Positions 37,865 to 50,109 of a DNA stretch of 64,000 bases are shown here, in pieces. Position 1 is the first letter of the stretch. Every line of letters begins with the position of its first letter. Under the pieces are notes generated by a model, which had not been told where the DNA came from, did no database searches, and was given only the letters and a program-made list of their open reading frames with translations. Made by a program: the position numbers and the translations under genes. Source of the stretch: Glandiceps talaboti (Eukaryota > Hemichordata > Enteropneusta > Spengelidae); the NCBI RefSeq assembly GCF_964340395.1, contig NC_135551.1, forward strand, positions 29,818,455 to 29,882,454. The letters are read 5' to 3'.

Positions 37865-38260
37865 GGACTAGGTTTCTTGTTACCCAGAAACTTGGTTATC
37901 TGTCACAGCATACTGGCATTGCTGGGACACTGTCAAGCCGAACAGCCAAGGCTATTGGGTTTCTTGTTACCCAGAAACTTGGTTATCTGTCACAGCATAC
38001 TGGCATTGCTAGCAAACAACACTGTCAAACTGAATAGCCAAGACTATTGGGTTTCCTGTTACCCAGAGACTTGGCTATCTGATAAAGCATACAGTTGGTA
38101 TTTTTTGGTAAATGCTGAATAACCAAGTCTCTGGACTGGTTTTCTTCTAACCTTGTTTCTTTGAGACTTGGCTATCTGACACAGCATACTGTCATTTCTG
38201 GCAAATAACACTGTCAAGCCGAATAGCCAAGACTATTGGGTTTACTGTTGCTAAGACCCA
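37865..38260. repeat. Tandem array, ~90-105-bp units, about four copies
   Basis: Units contain GGTTTCTTGTTACCCAGAAA, CTTGGTTATCTGTCACAGCA, TACTGGCATTGCT and GAATAGCCAAGACTATTGGG, with increasing divergence to the right. Confidence 0.9.
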
Positions 38261-38264
38261 CTTT

Positions 38265-39245
38265 CTGCTGACCATCACTAAAGTTCTTGTTTTTCTCTTC
38301 ATAACAATCAATCAAAGAGTACATTTACATACAATGCAATATGGACCCACTCAGATTACTGACAAACAATCAGTTCAGTAACTCAATAACTGTACTTTCC
38401 ATACATTCTACTATCATCAGCCCACACTCACACCAGTATACATGTACGTGCATTAGGGCATTGACAGGTGTGACATTTTACCCAAAGTTGGTCAGATTGC
38501 ACCACCCATTTTAATAGTTGTACAGTCGTAAACATAATATATATACAACTGTAGATATATTGACCATTAAATCTCTTTTGAGCCAATCTCCCAGAACCTC
38601 TCTTTTGTCTACTTGTTGACTAAAACTGAAAACACAATTATTCAACCCACATAGCCATTGTTGTACAAGTAAATGTACAAATGTAGGTCAGGTCATGAGA
38701 TAGTTCAATGCCAAGCAACGTCTCTAGGGAGTCATGGACCAGTCAATATGATCATGAACAATGGAAAATAAATATGTTCTTACTATGTTATCAGATATCA
38801 GTTAGCCAGGACACAGTGTCATTGGTACATGTATGTTAGTATGTTGAGCTAGATGGCCAAGTCCCTGGATACAAATTGGCAGTCATAAGGAGTTTCACTT
38901 GAGTTCACTTTATTGTGCCCATAAGTAGAGTACACACACATATGGAATACTAATATTGGTTTTAGGAGTGTGTCCTCAATCCATCAACAAATATATCAGA
39001 CTAATTTGATAACATTTTCAAATCGAAATTTATCTGTGTTGGTAAACCATAGTACCAAATTAAACTTTTGTTCCAAACACAAACACAAAGCCTATACTTA
39101 TACTTATCTGAATTAGTCTCCAAATGTCACCATGAAAATAAATTTTTCCTTGCCAATGATAAAAGTAAACCTCCATAAGGAATAGTTTAGTCTGACCATC
39201 TTGTTTTGCAATGTATACACAAACATTTACATGTACATATCAAAC
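38265..39245. other. Non-coding stretch with an element fragment
   Basis: AAATTAAACTTTTGTTCCAA followed by ACACAAACACAAAGC (39057-39100) resembles one end of the element at 48435-48620. No gene seen. Confidence 0.45.
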
Positions 39246-39327
39246 GTCACAACATGATGAATAGAGGTAAATACCGTAAGGACATCTAACCGCTTTCACC
39301 ACATTGGATTTTAATCAGATTGCATAT
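39246..39327 (-). mobile_element. Partial copy of the family D MITE
   Basis: AATAGAGGTAAATACCGTAA, GACATCTAACCGCTTTCACC, ACATTGGATTTTAATCAGAT matches the right end of the 13657-13836 element with several changes. Confidence 0.8.
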
Positions 39328-39428
39328 CACCTTGACAATCTCAATTTTATCAGTGGCCTGATGATCACTGAAGAAACCTGAAACTCTGAATAATGACTTA
39401 TAACATCCTTATTCTTTGGATTTAGTCT

Positions 39429-39914
39429 GCACAAAACACACACAGACACACAGACACACAGACACACAGACACACACACACACAGACACACACACACATA
39501 CATACACACACAGACACACACACACACAAACACAGACACACACATAGACACACACACACAGAGACACACACACACATATACATACACGCACACACACACA
39601 CATACATACACACACATACACACAGACACATACATACACGCACACACACACATACACACACACACAGAGACACACACACACACAGACACACACACACACA
39701 TACATACACGCACACACACACACAGAGACACACACACACACACGCACACACACACACAGACACACACACACACATACATACATACACACACACAGACACA
39801 GACACACACACATACACACACACACACATACACACACACAGACACAGACACATACACACACACACACATACACACACACACACATACACACACACATACA
39901 CACACACACACACA

Positions 39915-39962
<48 letters not shown>
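39429..39962. repeat. CA dinucleotide microsatellite with CAGA and CATA variants
   Basis: About 530 bases. Three long minus-strand Cys/Val open frames are artefacts. Confidence 0.98.
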
Positions 39963-39965
<3 letters not shown>

Positions 39966-39969
39966 CTTC

Positions 39970-40920
39970 TTCTTTGTTCAGACATATGGAACTCCTCTGA
40001 TAATAAATTGACTAGAATTTATACAGGTTTCTGCATCTTGTAAATCAATGCAAAGCCGGCGTGTATGTATCTTTTACTCATTTACAAGATTATGGAAGTA
40101 GTTAAAACAGATACTACGTTGCAATGTGCCTTCAAAATATTAAATTTATCTTATCGATAGATTGGAAAAGGATACCAAAATATTTATACATCTTACATGA
40201 TGCATTGATAGAACTATGATATGCAGGACTGTTATAAGAAAACAGAATTGTGACTCCAACTTCGTGAAGATATTGTGTATATAAAGTCTATAACTATGAC
40301 AAACTATATAATATTATCAAATATCATATGATTGGCTAATATGAATAAGACCTACATTCTCATTGGTCAGAAGTTTCACCATATTTGCATATCTAATGAT
40401 CTACATATCAAGTTGCCAGGTTGTAGATTTTAATGAATTCATGGCCACGTTTCTAAACTTGAAAATCTTCCTAACAGTAACATCAACATTCATGATGCAA
40501 CTTCCTTGGTTGTATATGTACCTCTCGTAGTAACAACACTGTATAGATAACAAGACAGCATTTAGAGGCACACTATGGGTGCTTATTATCAACTATGTGA
40601 TGTATATACACGTATACACTTCCTTAATGTCTTTATGGCCTGCAAATTTCTGTAGCTTCTGCAATTCTATCATTTAATATAATATTTTAATGGTCAATTC
40701 TATATGTTATCTATTTATTTATCTATCGTTTCATTTTGTATTTGATGTTTATGACCCTCATATCTGTACTTTCTCTCATGGAAGATAATAAAAATTCCCA
40801 GTATCTTATTTGATATATATGTAGTGACAAGTAACTATTCTCCCTGTACTCCTACAGTTACTCTTACACTTCAAACTCTCCAGTTTATAGATGAAATACT
40901 AGTCTATAGTATTATACATA
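39970..40920. other. Non-coding stretch
   Basis: A minus frame at 40592-40401 has a protein-like segment but no convincing splice sites. Nothing else is visible. Confidence 0.45.
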
Positions 40921-40924
40921 TATG

Positions 40925-41100
40925 CAGTGTTTTTGTTACTAAAGTTGGTAAGTTAGTAAAATCTACCTGAGTTCACCAGACACTTTACTGAGGTTCCCCC
41001 ACCAAAATTATGGTACATATGGTACGAACGGCTTTGTAAATTTTACTAGATTTCACTCCTCTGTTACTGGGGTTCCAAGACCTTAATAGCAAACACACTG
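40925..41100 (+). mobile_element. MITE, family C copy 2
   Basis: CAGTGTTTTTGTTACTAAAG at the left and AGCAAACACACTG at the right are near-inverted. Internal AAAATCTACCTGAGTTCACC and TGTTACTGGGGTTCC match copy 1. Confidence 0.85.
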
Positions 41101-41265
41101 AATATCTCCATAGAATCTCTGCCTGCAAGCTTGAAATACACTATCACAATTGCACATAATGAACAGCTGAACCCCTAGGCTATGGTGAAAACCAAGGAAA
41201 ACAATATGAGTATATAGTATATAAAGCAGTTATTTCCAAAAAGTTCCAAACCATTGTATGGAAAT

Positions 41266-41425
41266 CCATTCACGTTTTAGTAGATACCCCCTTCAGTTAC
41301 CGGGGTTCCCCTCCAACATAATTTACAGTACAAGGTGTAGAAATCTACATGTATATAGGTTTTACCGAAATACATCACTCTGTTACCCAGTTTCGTAAAC
41401 TAAAACCTAAACAAATTTACTGCAA
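41266..41425 (+). mobile_element. MITE, family C copy 3, degraded
   Basis: TTCAGTTACCGGGGTTCCCC, ATTTACAGTACAAGGTGTAG and TCTGTTACCCAGTTTCGTAA keep the family order. Termini are poorly preserved. Confidence 0.55.
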
Positions 41426-41471
41426 ACTGCTATTGAAATTATAAATCAAGAGTTTATGCTTTTGGCATACT

Positions 41472-44195
41472 CCTAAGGATACCATTTCACCCATAAGGGA
41501 TACTTCATTTACCTAAGGATACCATTTCACCCATAAGGGATACTTCATTTACCTAAGGATACCATTTCACCCATAAGGGATACTTCATTTACCTAAGGAT
41601 ACCATTTCACCCATAAGAGATACTTCATTTACCTAAGGATACCATTTCACCCATAAGGGATACTTCATTTACCTAAGGATACCATTTCACCCATAAGGGA
41701 TACTTCATTTACCTAAGGATACCATTTCACCCATAAGGGATACTTCATTTACCTAAGGATACCATTTCACCCATAAGGGATACTTCATTTACCTAAGGAT
41801 ACCATTTCACCCATAAGGGATACTTCATTTACCTAAGGATACCATTTCACCCATAAGGGATACTTCATTTACCTAAGGATACCATTTCACCCATAAGGGA
41901 TACTTCATTTACTTAAGGATACCATTTCACCCATAAGGGATACTTCATTTACCTAAGGATACCATTTCACCCATAAGGGATACTTCATTTACCTAAGGAT
42001 ACCATTTCACCCATAAGGGATACTTCATTTACCTAAGGATACCATTTCACCCATAAGGGATACTTCATTTACCTAAGGATACCATTTCACCCATAAGGGA
42101 TACTTCATTTACCTAAGGATACCATTTCACCCATAAGGGATACTTCATTTACCTAAGGATACCATTTCACCCATAAGGGATACTTCATTTACCTAAGGAT
42201 ACCATTTCACCCATAAGGGATACTTCATTTACCTAAGGATACCATTTCACCCATAAGGGATACTTCATTTACTTAAGGATACCATTTCACCCATAAGGGA
42301 TACTTCATTTACCTAAGGATACCATTTCACCCATAAGGGATACTTCATTTACCTAAGGATACCATTTCACCCATAAGGGATACTTCATTTACCTAAGGAT
42401 ACCATTTCACCCATAAGAGATACTTCATTTACCTAAGGATACCATTTCACCCATAAGGGATACTTCATTTACCTAAGGATACCATTTCACCCATAAGGGA
42501 TACTTCATTTACCTAAGGATACCATTTCACCCATAAGGGATACTTCATTTACCTAAGGATACCATTTCACCCATAAGGGATACTTCATTTACCTAAGGAT
42601 ACCATTTCACCCATAAGGGATACTTCATTTACCTAAGGATACCATTTCACCCATAAGGGATACTTCATTTACCTAAGGATACCATTTCACCCATAAGAGA
42701 TACTTCATTTACCTAAGGATACCATTTCACCCATAAGGGATACTTCATTTACCTAAGGATACCATTTCACCCATAAGGGATACTTCATTTACCTAAGGAT
42801 ACCATTTCACCCATAAGAGATACTTCATTTACCTAAGGATACCATTTCACCTATAAGAGATACTTCATTTACCTAAGGATACCATTTCACCTATAAGGGA
42901 TACTTCATTTACCTAAGGATACCATTTCACCCATAAGGGATACTTCATTTACCTAAGGATACCATTTCACCCATAAGGGATACTTCATTTACCTAAGGAT
43001 ACCATTTCACCCATAAGGGATACTTCATTTACCTAAGGATACCATTTCACCCATAAGGGATACTTCATTTACCTAAGGATACCATTTCACCCATAAGGGA
43101 TACTTCATTTACCTAAGGATACCATTTCACCCATAAGGGATACTTCATTTACCTAAGGATACCATTTCACCCATAAGGGATACTTCATTTACCTAAGGAT
43201 ACCATTTCACCCATAAGGGATACTTCATTTACCTAAGGATACCATTTCACCCATAAGGGATACTTCATTTACCTAAGGATACCATTTCACCCATAAGGGA
43301 TACTTCATTTACCTAAGGATACCATTTCACCCATAAGGGATACTTCATTTACCTAAGGATACCATTTCACCCATAAGGGATACTTCATTTACCTAAGGAT
43401 ACCATTTCACCCATAAGGGATACTTCATTTACCTAAGGATACCATTTCACCCATAAGGGATACTTCATTTACCTAAGGATACCATTTCACCCATAAGGGA
43501 TACTTCATTTACCTAAGGATACCATTTCACCCATAAGGGATACTTCATTTACCTAAGGATACCATTTCACCCATAAGGGATACTTCATTTACCTAAGGAT
43601 ACCATTTCACCCATAAGGGATACTTCATTTACCTAAGGATACCATTTCACCCATAAGGGATACTTCATTTACCTAAGGATACCATTTCACCCATAAGGGA
43701 TACTTCATTTACCTAAGGATAACATTTCACCCATAAGGGATACTTCATTTACCTAAGGATACCATTTCACCCATAAGGGATACTTCATTTACCTAAGGAT
43801 ACCATTTCACCCATAAGGGATACTTCATTTACCTAAGGATACCATTTCACCCATAAGGGATACTTCATTTACCTAAGGATAACATTTCACCCATAAGGGA
43901 TACTTCATTTACCTAAGGATACCATTTCACCCATAAGGGATACTTCATTTACCTAAGGATACCATTTCACCCATAAGGGATACTTCATTTACCTAAGGAT
44001 ACCATTTCACCCATAAGGGATACTTCATTTACCTAAGGATACCATTTCACCCATAAGGGATACTTCATTTACCTAAGGATACCATTTCACCCATAAGGGA
44101 TACTTCATTTACCTAAGGATACCATTTCACCCATAAGGGATACTTCATTTACCTAAGGATACCATTTCACCCATAAGGGATACTTCATTTACCTA
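41472..44195. repeat. 40-bp satellite array, ~68 units, very homogeneous
   Basis: Unit CCTAAGGATACCATTTCACC + CATAAGGGATACTTCATTTA. The period is exactly 40 throughout and only a handful of units differ (ATAAGAGA, CTATAAG, AACATTT, ACTTAAGG). Each unit begins with the palindrome CCTAAGG, a Bsu36I site. No frame stays open. Edges are abrupt: GGCATACTCC before and CTATGTCC after. Confidence 0.99.
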
Positions 44196-44221
44196 TGTCC
44201 TTTTCATACACCACTATATAA

Positions 44222-44404
44222 TTATTCTTTATTTTCAATATGAGGTGCTATGTTTGGAATCAGCTTATCAACACCTTTAGAATGCTCATGAATATCATAC
44301 ATATCTCCAAGGTACACTGTATCAATCACATCAATAGATGACAGACTCCCACGCACAGTAAAAGTGGCCATGTAAAACCTATCTACATTACACCTCTCTG
44401 ACAT
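44222..44404 (-). CDS. Candidate coding exon, unidentified protein
   Basis: A minus-strand open frame of 60 codons starting ATG at 44404 and ending TAA at 44222, right beside the satellite. Codons from about residue 15 on follow a purine-first, pyrimidine-last pattern and the peptide (for example SSIDVIDTVYLGDMYDIHEH and VDKLIPNIAPHIENKE) is acidic and protein-like. AATAAA overlaps its last codons. No domain is recognised. It could be a terminal exon of the minus-strand gene or of a nested gene, or a remnant of a retrogene; no clear acceptor is seen. Confidence 0.35.
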   Translation of the reverse strand: MSERCNVDRFYMATFTVRGSLSSIDVIDTVYLGDMYDIHEHSKGVDKLIPNIAPHIENKE

Positions 44405-44499
44405 TTACAAGTCTCACACAATTCAATCTTCACTTTCAAATACTAATAGCTTCATTTTCACACATTAATATTATTACTCAGGCTATCATAACCCTTACA

Positions 44500-44665
44500 A
44501 TGCCATGTCTGCATATACACATTTATGCAGACATTCCCTGCCAGATTCCCAAGCCATGTCTGCATATACACATGTATGCAGACAATCCCTGCCAGGCCAA
44601 GTCAGCATATACACATGTATGCAGACATTCCCTGCCAGGTTCCCAGGCCAAGTCAACATATATGC
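44500..44665. repeat. Tandem array, ~55-60-bp units, three to four copies
   Basis: Units read CCATGTCTGCATATACACAT, GTATGCAGACATTCCCTGCC, AGATTCCCAAG. The CATGTATGCAGAC/GTCTGCATATACAC pair makes each unit partly self-complementary. Confidence 0.9.
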
Positions 44666-44669
44666 AGAC

Positions 44670-45300
44670 AGTTTACTCGTTTGCATATATAGCCAAATTT
44701 TCACCTCCTGACCTCATATTTCGATAAATTAATATTTATTTGACAATATATGTAATGGATGGATAAGGAAAAAATAGGATTTATTGTATGTTTCATTATT
44801 TCTTTCAAGTTGATAATTACACAGTAGGTAACACTGTTGTAAAAAGTCATTGGCCTAGGGAGTCTGACACGAAACTATACCACCTATTAGAACATCTTTC
44901 CAGCACCTAACACATTCATCGGCAAGCTACTATCAATCATCATTCCCAATATGTTCTTTCCTCTACACAGGCAAAGTGTAAGGGATATGAGAAAGTAGAA
45001 GTCTTGGCACAGAGAATCAGATAGTGGCATGATATATGATGTGTGACGAGTTTTTACAATTGGGGGAAGAATAAATAAGAATATTGCTATAAAATTAGGA
45101 AATGAAGGATGTACCTTATGAAGACAAAATTTAGAGTTGGAAGGAAAATGTAATGACTGATTTTTAAGTGTATTTTTAGTATAGTGGAAGTGATGACTTG
45201 TGGTAACTATGAAAAAATAACTCAGCGTACTCATATTTCAGGTGCTATCTTTAGTGCTGTATAACTTACAATATAAACAAATAATGTTGTGACATAAAAG
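44670..45300. other. Non-coding stretch
   Basis: A 115-codon minus frame (45234-44887) is Phe/Ser/Leu-rich without coding bias. Confidence 0.45.
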
Positions 45301-45301
45301 A

Positions 45302-45455
45302 AATCTGGGAATAAACCAGACATTTGCTTTTTAATCTGGGAATAAACCAGACATTTGCTTTTGAATCTGGGAATAAACCAAACATTTGCTTTTGAATCTG
45401 GGAATAAACCAAACATTTGCTTTTGAATCTGGGAATAAACCAGACATTTGCTTTT
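45302..45455. repeat. Tandem array, 30-bp unit, five copies
   Basis: AATCTGGGAATAAACCAGAC + ATTTGCTTTT repeated, abutting the 5' end of the LINE fragment. Confidence 0.95.
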
Positions 45456-45906
45456 CAAATTTAGGCTGCACTTGAGAGGAGACCTCCATGTACCAAAATA
45501 CAAGAGTAATTTTGGTCAGTCTTCTGTCAAGTTCACTGGTTCACAGATATGGAACAACATTCCATATACAATTCGCAGTCACCCAAGCAGACACAAATTC
45601 AAGAAAGATTACAAACAGTTTCTTCTTGTAAATATGTAAAATTTTCGCGCATTTTCATTTTCATTTTTCATGTACAGTATGTAGTTTGTGAGTTTTTGCA
45701 GCAGTCACCTGATCTTTTTTCATTGTAATATTTATACTAGTGTATGAGTTTTGAGTGGCTAGACTAGATTAGTTATAGAAACTATTTTCTAGCCTCTCGC
45801 CCGCTCTGATACAATTATGCACACATTGTGTATTATATGCTTTCAATTGTTATGTTTTTTTTTTTTTTGTGATGGGTAAATAAATTACAATTACAATTAC
45901 AATTAC
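45456..45906 (+). mobile_element. 5'-truncated non-LTR retrotransposon (LINE) 3' end
   Basis: Open frame to TAA at 45639 encodes a peptide with KFTGSQIWNNIPYTIRSHPS and HKFKKDYKQFLL, the conserved 'ship-shape' C-terminus found after the reverse transcriptase of many LINEs (WNxLPxxIRxxxSxxxFKxxLKxxL). A 3' untranslated part follows and ends in AAATAAATTACAATTACAAT, a short tandem tail. The reverse transcriptase is missing, so it is immobile. Confidence 0.88.
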
Positions 45907-45909
45907 TTG

Positions 45910-46500
45910 GTATACATGTTAGTCATATTTCCTACAGTTGACAAACCCTTGCAAGAAAGAAGAGTATCAGGAAACCATATATAGACACAAGACAACAGTC
46001 ATGAATGACATAGCCATTATAGTTGACCAGATAGATGGTCAACATTCTTTTTATTCAGCCTGTGAACTCAGTACTTCAAACTAAGCATGTTTCATGGATA
46101 CCAGGTGTAGAAGCAGATAGGTCAAATGAAGTCATATGACTATATTATACAGGTTATGTTAAATTACCTGCATGTGACCTAGCTGGCCATACATGGAAAT
46201 GTTACCTTTTTACAAATAACCTCAAGCATCAACTGGTGTTACACTATTTGCAGACAGTATAGTATAAGTAAGATACAACAGCATGTCATACCATGCCTAT
46301 CAGCTAGCACTCATGAAAGGGGTTGACCAATACATGAGGGTGTCTGTCATGGAGTACCTCACAGACTACAAATAATACGGCATGGCATTGACATTGATAA
46401 TATTTCAAGTTCACAGGCCAAGTTGAGAATACACTTGATAGATCAACCACACTCAGCCACTCTATAGTGGATAAAGTGATGAAGTGTCCATGACTTACTT
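45910..46500. other. Non-coding stretch, probable intron
   Basis: No gene or element seen. Confidence 0.5.
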
Positions 46501-46502
46501 AC

Positions 46503-46568
46503 CTTGCATGCTGGTATAAATGAACTGGGTCCATTGGTAAGCCTACGAGGAACACGGATGCCACGGTC
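46503..46568 (-). CDS. Phase-0 coding exon, unidentified protein
   Basis: On the minus strand TTTAATTGCAG precedes and GTAAGTAAG follows 66 bases that translate in phase 0 as DRGIRVPRRLTNGPSSFIPA + CK. Both splice sites are near-consensus and three CpGs fall in 66 bases of otherwise CpG-poor DNA, a sign of coding constraint. The basic RVPRRL stretch followed by small polar residues suggests a disordered linker and not a folded domain (inference). It can join directly, in frame, to the first exon at 61637-61341 and to the exon at 35874-35839. Family not recognised. Confidence 0.6.
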
Positions 46569-46569
46569 C

Positions 46570-47100
46570 TGCAATTAAACACATAGAAATGATCAGATTG
46601 TATTTAGATCTGCACATGAATGTGTTAATTTTACCAGTCTGGAATTCAATTTCGATAGCACAGGTTCAGAGTCAATCAATGTGGGATGTCCTTATTCCAC
46701 GGTAGAAGACTGACACCGACTCATTCCCTGGAAGGAAAACTGGCAATACAACAAAAACTCTTACTTTGTAATACACACTTAAATAGACCCCGTAGAGCTT
46801 ACTTTTGAAGTGTGGAAGAAAATGTAAGAAAAAGTCTGGAAAAAAACTAACAATATAGTTTAACTTAGAGCAAAGTGTTGAATGTAGTCAGTAACATGAT
46901 GAATACATGTGCTTTACTTCATCAACTGTGTAATAATTTTGTTGACCTCACAGTCACTAATTGGCAATTATTTTGCTACATTTTTCTCTATGTATCATAC
47001 TAAATTATTCTCTTAATTGCTATATCAACACACATGCGTAGTCATTGAGCCACTGCGTGAGCTATCAACATGTACAATCTTTCCTGTAGGAATACATGTA
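46570..47100. other. Non-coding stretch, probable intron
   Basis: Nothing gene-like. Confidence 0.5.
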
Positions 47101-47104
47101 CAGG

Positions 47105-47400
47105 CGTTATGACGGTCAAATGATTTCAGTGGTAGGTTTGGATTTCAGAATTTGTCCGTTGCTAGTTTGAGCCTTTCTGTTGTCATTTGTTTCTGAATGG
47201 CTGAAGTCCTTGGAGAGGATTTGAACCACAAGCGCACTACTGTATAACTGGGGAACTGATAGGATGGAGGTTGCAATGGATTTATGCACCAAGGGGGTTG
47301 AGGAAGAATAAGCCATGCCAGAGATAATATTTGTAGTTTGAGCACAGTAATGGAAATGCTGACTAAAAACAAACCATATCACTGATCATTATTACAGAAT
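47105..47400 (-). mobile_element. tRNA-related dispersed repeat, copy 2 (reverse, diverged)
   Basis: Reverse complement carries CAGTTCCCCAGTTATACAGT, GTTCAAATCCTCTCCAAGGA, CTTCAGCCATTCAGAAACAA, in the order of copy 1. Two overlapping minus frames are shadows. Confidence 0.65.
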
Positions 47401-47455
47401 CCCCCAGTACCCCCCCCCCCCACCCCCACCCTTAATATGGTACAGTAGCATTTAC

Positions 47456-47569
47456 CTGGTCCTGTCGAAGGATCAAAGATCCCATTTTACAAGTACAAGG
47501 AACAGTTGAATGACACGTACATCTATGAATCTCTTCAAATTGACAACAAACGTTTTCCCTTGTTTTCAT
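47456..47569 (-). CDS. Candidate alternative first coding exon, Cys-rich
   Basis: A minus-strand ATG (47569-47567) opens 38 codons ending at a CAG/GTAAATG donor in phase 0. The peptide begins MKTRENVCCQFEEIHRCTCH and goes on with a CTCK motif, so five Cys lie close together, then ILRQDQ. It is the nearest upstream candidate to the phase-0 exon at 46568 and could splice to it. A 38-codon open frame is not improbable by chance and the +5 donor base is poor, so this is tentative. Confidence 0.25.
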
Positions 47570-47982
47570 GTCTGTATACGTACTGCCTGTGTGTTGTACA
47601 TCACACATTTGTTTTCAATGATCTACTGAAAGTATGTTTACCATTTCCTGGCTGGTGCAACCATCATCTGTGATTGCATCAGTGATTTTGTTGAGGTCAA
47701 AGGTCATTCAAGGATGTTTGAATGATAAAAGAATGTGTAATAACAGATGTAAATTTTTATTGTTATTCTATAACAATAAATCAAAGTCTCATGATTAAGT
47801 ATGAATATCACATACAATCTCTTGTTGAATTATGGTTCATTGTTAATATTAGAATTCACTTTCAATAAATTTGCCTGATAGTCTTCTCTTCAATATTGAA
47901 ACCCTCTGTGTATACTAGCCAAAACTTTGGCAAAAGACTACTTTGAATAGCTTGAAACTGTAAATGTTTTGTTATAAGGACC

Positions 47983-48132
47983 GTAACTTGTAAGCACGTA
48001 AACGCTACTTGAGTTCTCCTGTCATTTACTGGAGTTCCTACCAAAATGATGGTACATTGTATTGGAAACTATATGTCAGTTTTACTCTATTCCCTTTTCT
48101 GTTACTGGGGTTCCTACCTTAGCAAAAACACA
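47983..48132 (+). mobile_element. MITE, family C copy 4
   Basis: GCTACTTGAGTTCTCCTGTC, ACTGGAGTTCCTACC, GGTACATTGTATTGGAAACT, CTGTTACTGGGGTTCC and AGCAAAAACACAGTA follow the family order; the left terminus is degraded. Confidence 0.75.
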
Positions 48133-48434
48133 GTACAGTAAAAACTACCACAAGTCTCTGGGTTACACATACATATGCCTTTGCCGATTTATCTATTTTA
48201 TATATAAAATTTCACTGTAACTATAACTATAATTAATATACCTATATAATATATATTCCCCAATGGTACAATTGTAAGTTGAATACACATATTATAATTT
48301 ATATCACAGAAATATAGGATAACATTTATCATGCATGATGTATAGGCATGTCACTATTGTTTTTAAGAATTTACATGCTGAAAAATCTAAATATAGGTAC
48401 ATTATTATTAGTAGTACTACTAATGAATGTTAGT

Positions 48435-48620
48435 ATCCAATTGAACTTTTGTTCCAAACACACCTGAAATTTTTGACCACGCTTCAGTTTGTGTTTGTGT
48501 TTGTGTTTGTGTTTGTGTTTGTGTTTGTGTTTGTAGTTGTGTTTGTGTTTGTAGTTGTATTTGTGTTTGAGTTTGTTTGTGTTTGTGTTTATGTTTGGAA
48601 CAAAGTTAAATTTGATACTA
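48435..48620. mobile_element. Inverted-repeat element around a TTTGTG tract
   Basis: GAACTTTTGTTCCAAACACA at the left and GTTTGGAACAAAGTTAAATT at the right are inverted ends around (GTTTGT)n at 48488-48590. A fragment of one end occurs near 39057. Confidence 0.7.
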
Positions 48621-48673
48621 TTACAGTTACAAAAGGAATGCATTATACTGTCATTTTACTGAGAGGTTTCTGA

Positions 48674-48838
48674 CAGTGTGCCCTCTACTGACATAAAATG
48701 TTTTGTCCTGGGTCAAAATGATTAAGACAGAGTCACCCCATATGGCAAGTGACAGAGGAACACCAAACTTTGGAGCAGCATGAGAAATTGCTGTGTCACT
48801 AGTGTTGGCATGTACTTAGTAACTTAGACAGCAAAGTG
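48674..48838 (+). mobile_element. MITE, family E copy 2
   Basis: CAGTGTGCCCTCTACTGACA, GGGTCAAAATGATTAAGACA, GAGGAACACCAAACTTTGGA, GAAATTGCTGTGTCACTAGT keep the family order; the right terminus is degraded. Confidence 0.82.
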
Positions 48839-48839
48839 G

Positions 48840-49860
48840 TTCGCAACAGCAAATTTAGGTAATTATTCAAGTTTTAGTATTTATAGTAAAATATAGTGAC
48901 TGAAGTTTGACATGGTAAAATTAAAAACAAAATAAATATGTGTCAAATACAACATTTAGCTGTAAATCCATCTACTAATATGAACCTTGATCACACAGTG
49001 GCTTTTAGAACCATGAACAATATATATTTTCCAATAGTATGATGAAAGCACAGCTGTGCATCATGACTTCAGAAAACACTAACGAAGCCATGATACAAAT
49101 GTAGATACCTGGCGAAAGCTTTGGTGAGCTGATTGTAAATATTTCGGTGCAATATATGAAGTTAAATCTATCAATTAATATATTTTCCAAGTTTAGCTCT
49201 TTTATCTTGTCTCTGTTCTTTACACTCAGGTAGTACTCCAGGTAGTACCCTGGACACAAATGATAAGTGTGTAGCTATGATAAATTATCTATGTATATGA
49301 CATAGGATGCATGATGTATGATATTGCTGTGTAAATTGAAGAAAGTTTCCAGGGTCCTGCAAATGGAATGAGCGGAAATTTCCATCCCTGTGTTATAACT
49401 TATATAAGTAGGTTGATTTATGGCCACTTGTTTTCCTCTTAAGCCCACATTCCTGTGAGATTGCTTTAATGGTTGGCCTTCTACACATTCTATCAATCTA
49501 TTTATTTACAGACTACATTGTAGGTCACTATTGTAGTATTTTTGTTCATGGTGGTAAGTAAATGTACATGTAGGCAGGTAAGTTGGTAAGTACATCACAC
49601 TGCCAGGGCTCAAGTTTTCTTTTACATGAAAGGGTATATGGATAGGTTTCCCCAGTGTATCTGTAACACTGTAAAGATCAGTGGGTAGGGTAATGCCTCC
49701 CCCAGTTTCTTGGTCATTTTACTAGTAGTACATCTAACATTTCACTGAATGCTATTAACAAAAGCATATCCCATGTTGTCATTTTAACAGACTTCCCAGT
49801 ATTTTTATCAAGATTATTATAGACACAGACATAGACGTGTGCATGTACAATGTATACTAT
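48840..49860. other. Non-coding stretch, probable intron
   Basis: Two minus frames (49259-49005; 49496-49275) were considered; neither has acceptable splice sites. Confidence 0.45.
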
Positions 49861-49867
49861 GTGTTAT

Positions 49868-50001
49868 ACACACAAACACACACACACACACACACAAACA
49901 TAGTCATGTTTACACACACATACACACACAAATATAGTCATGTATACACACACATACACACATGCACGCACGCACACATGCACACACACATGCACGCACA
50001 T

Positions 50002-50051
<50 letters not shown>

Positions 50052-50105
50052 ACACGCACATGCACATACACACACACAAACAAACAAACACACAAACAAA
50101 CATAC
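49868..50105. repeat. CA microsatellite with ATAGTCATGT interruptions
   Basis: CA blocks separated by a duplicated AAYATAGTCATGTWTACACA (49899 and 49930), then a pure CA block (50003-50048) and CAAACA units. Confidence 0.97.
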
Positions 50106-50109
50106 AAAC

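Noticed and set aside
39327-39985. Three overlapping minus-strand frames of 182-210 codons
   Set aside because: They read a CA microsatellite in all three phases.
49275-49496. 73-codon minus-strand frame
   Set aside because: Protein-like in parts but no acceptable acceptor or donor.
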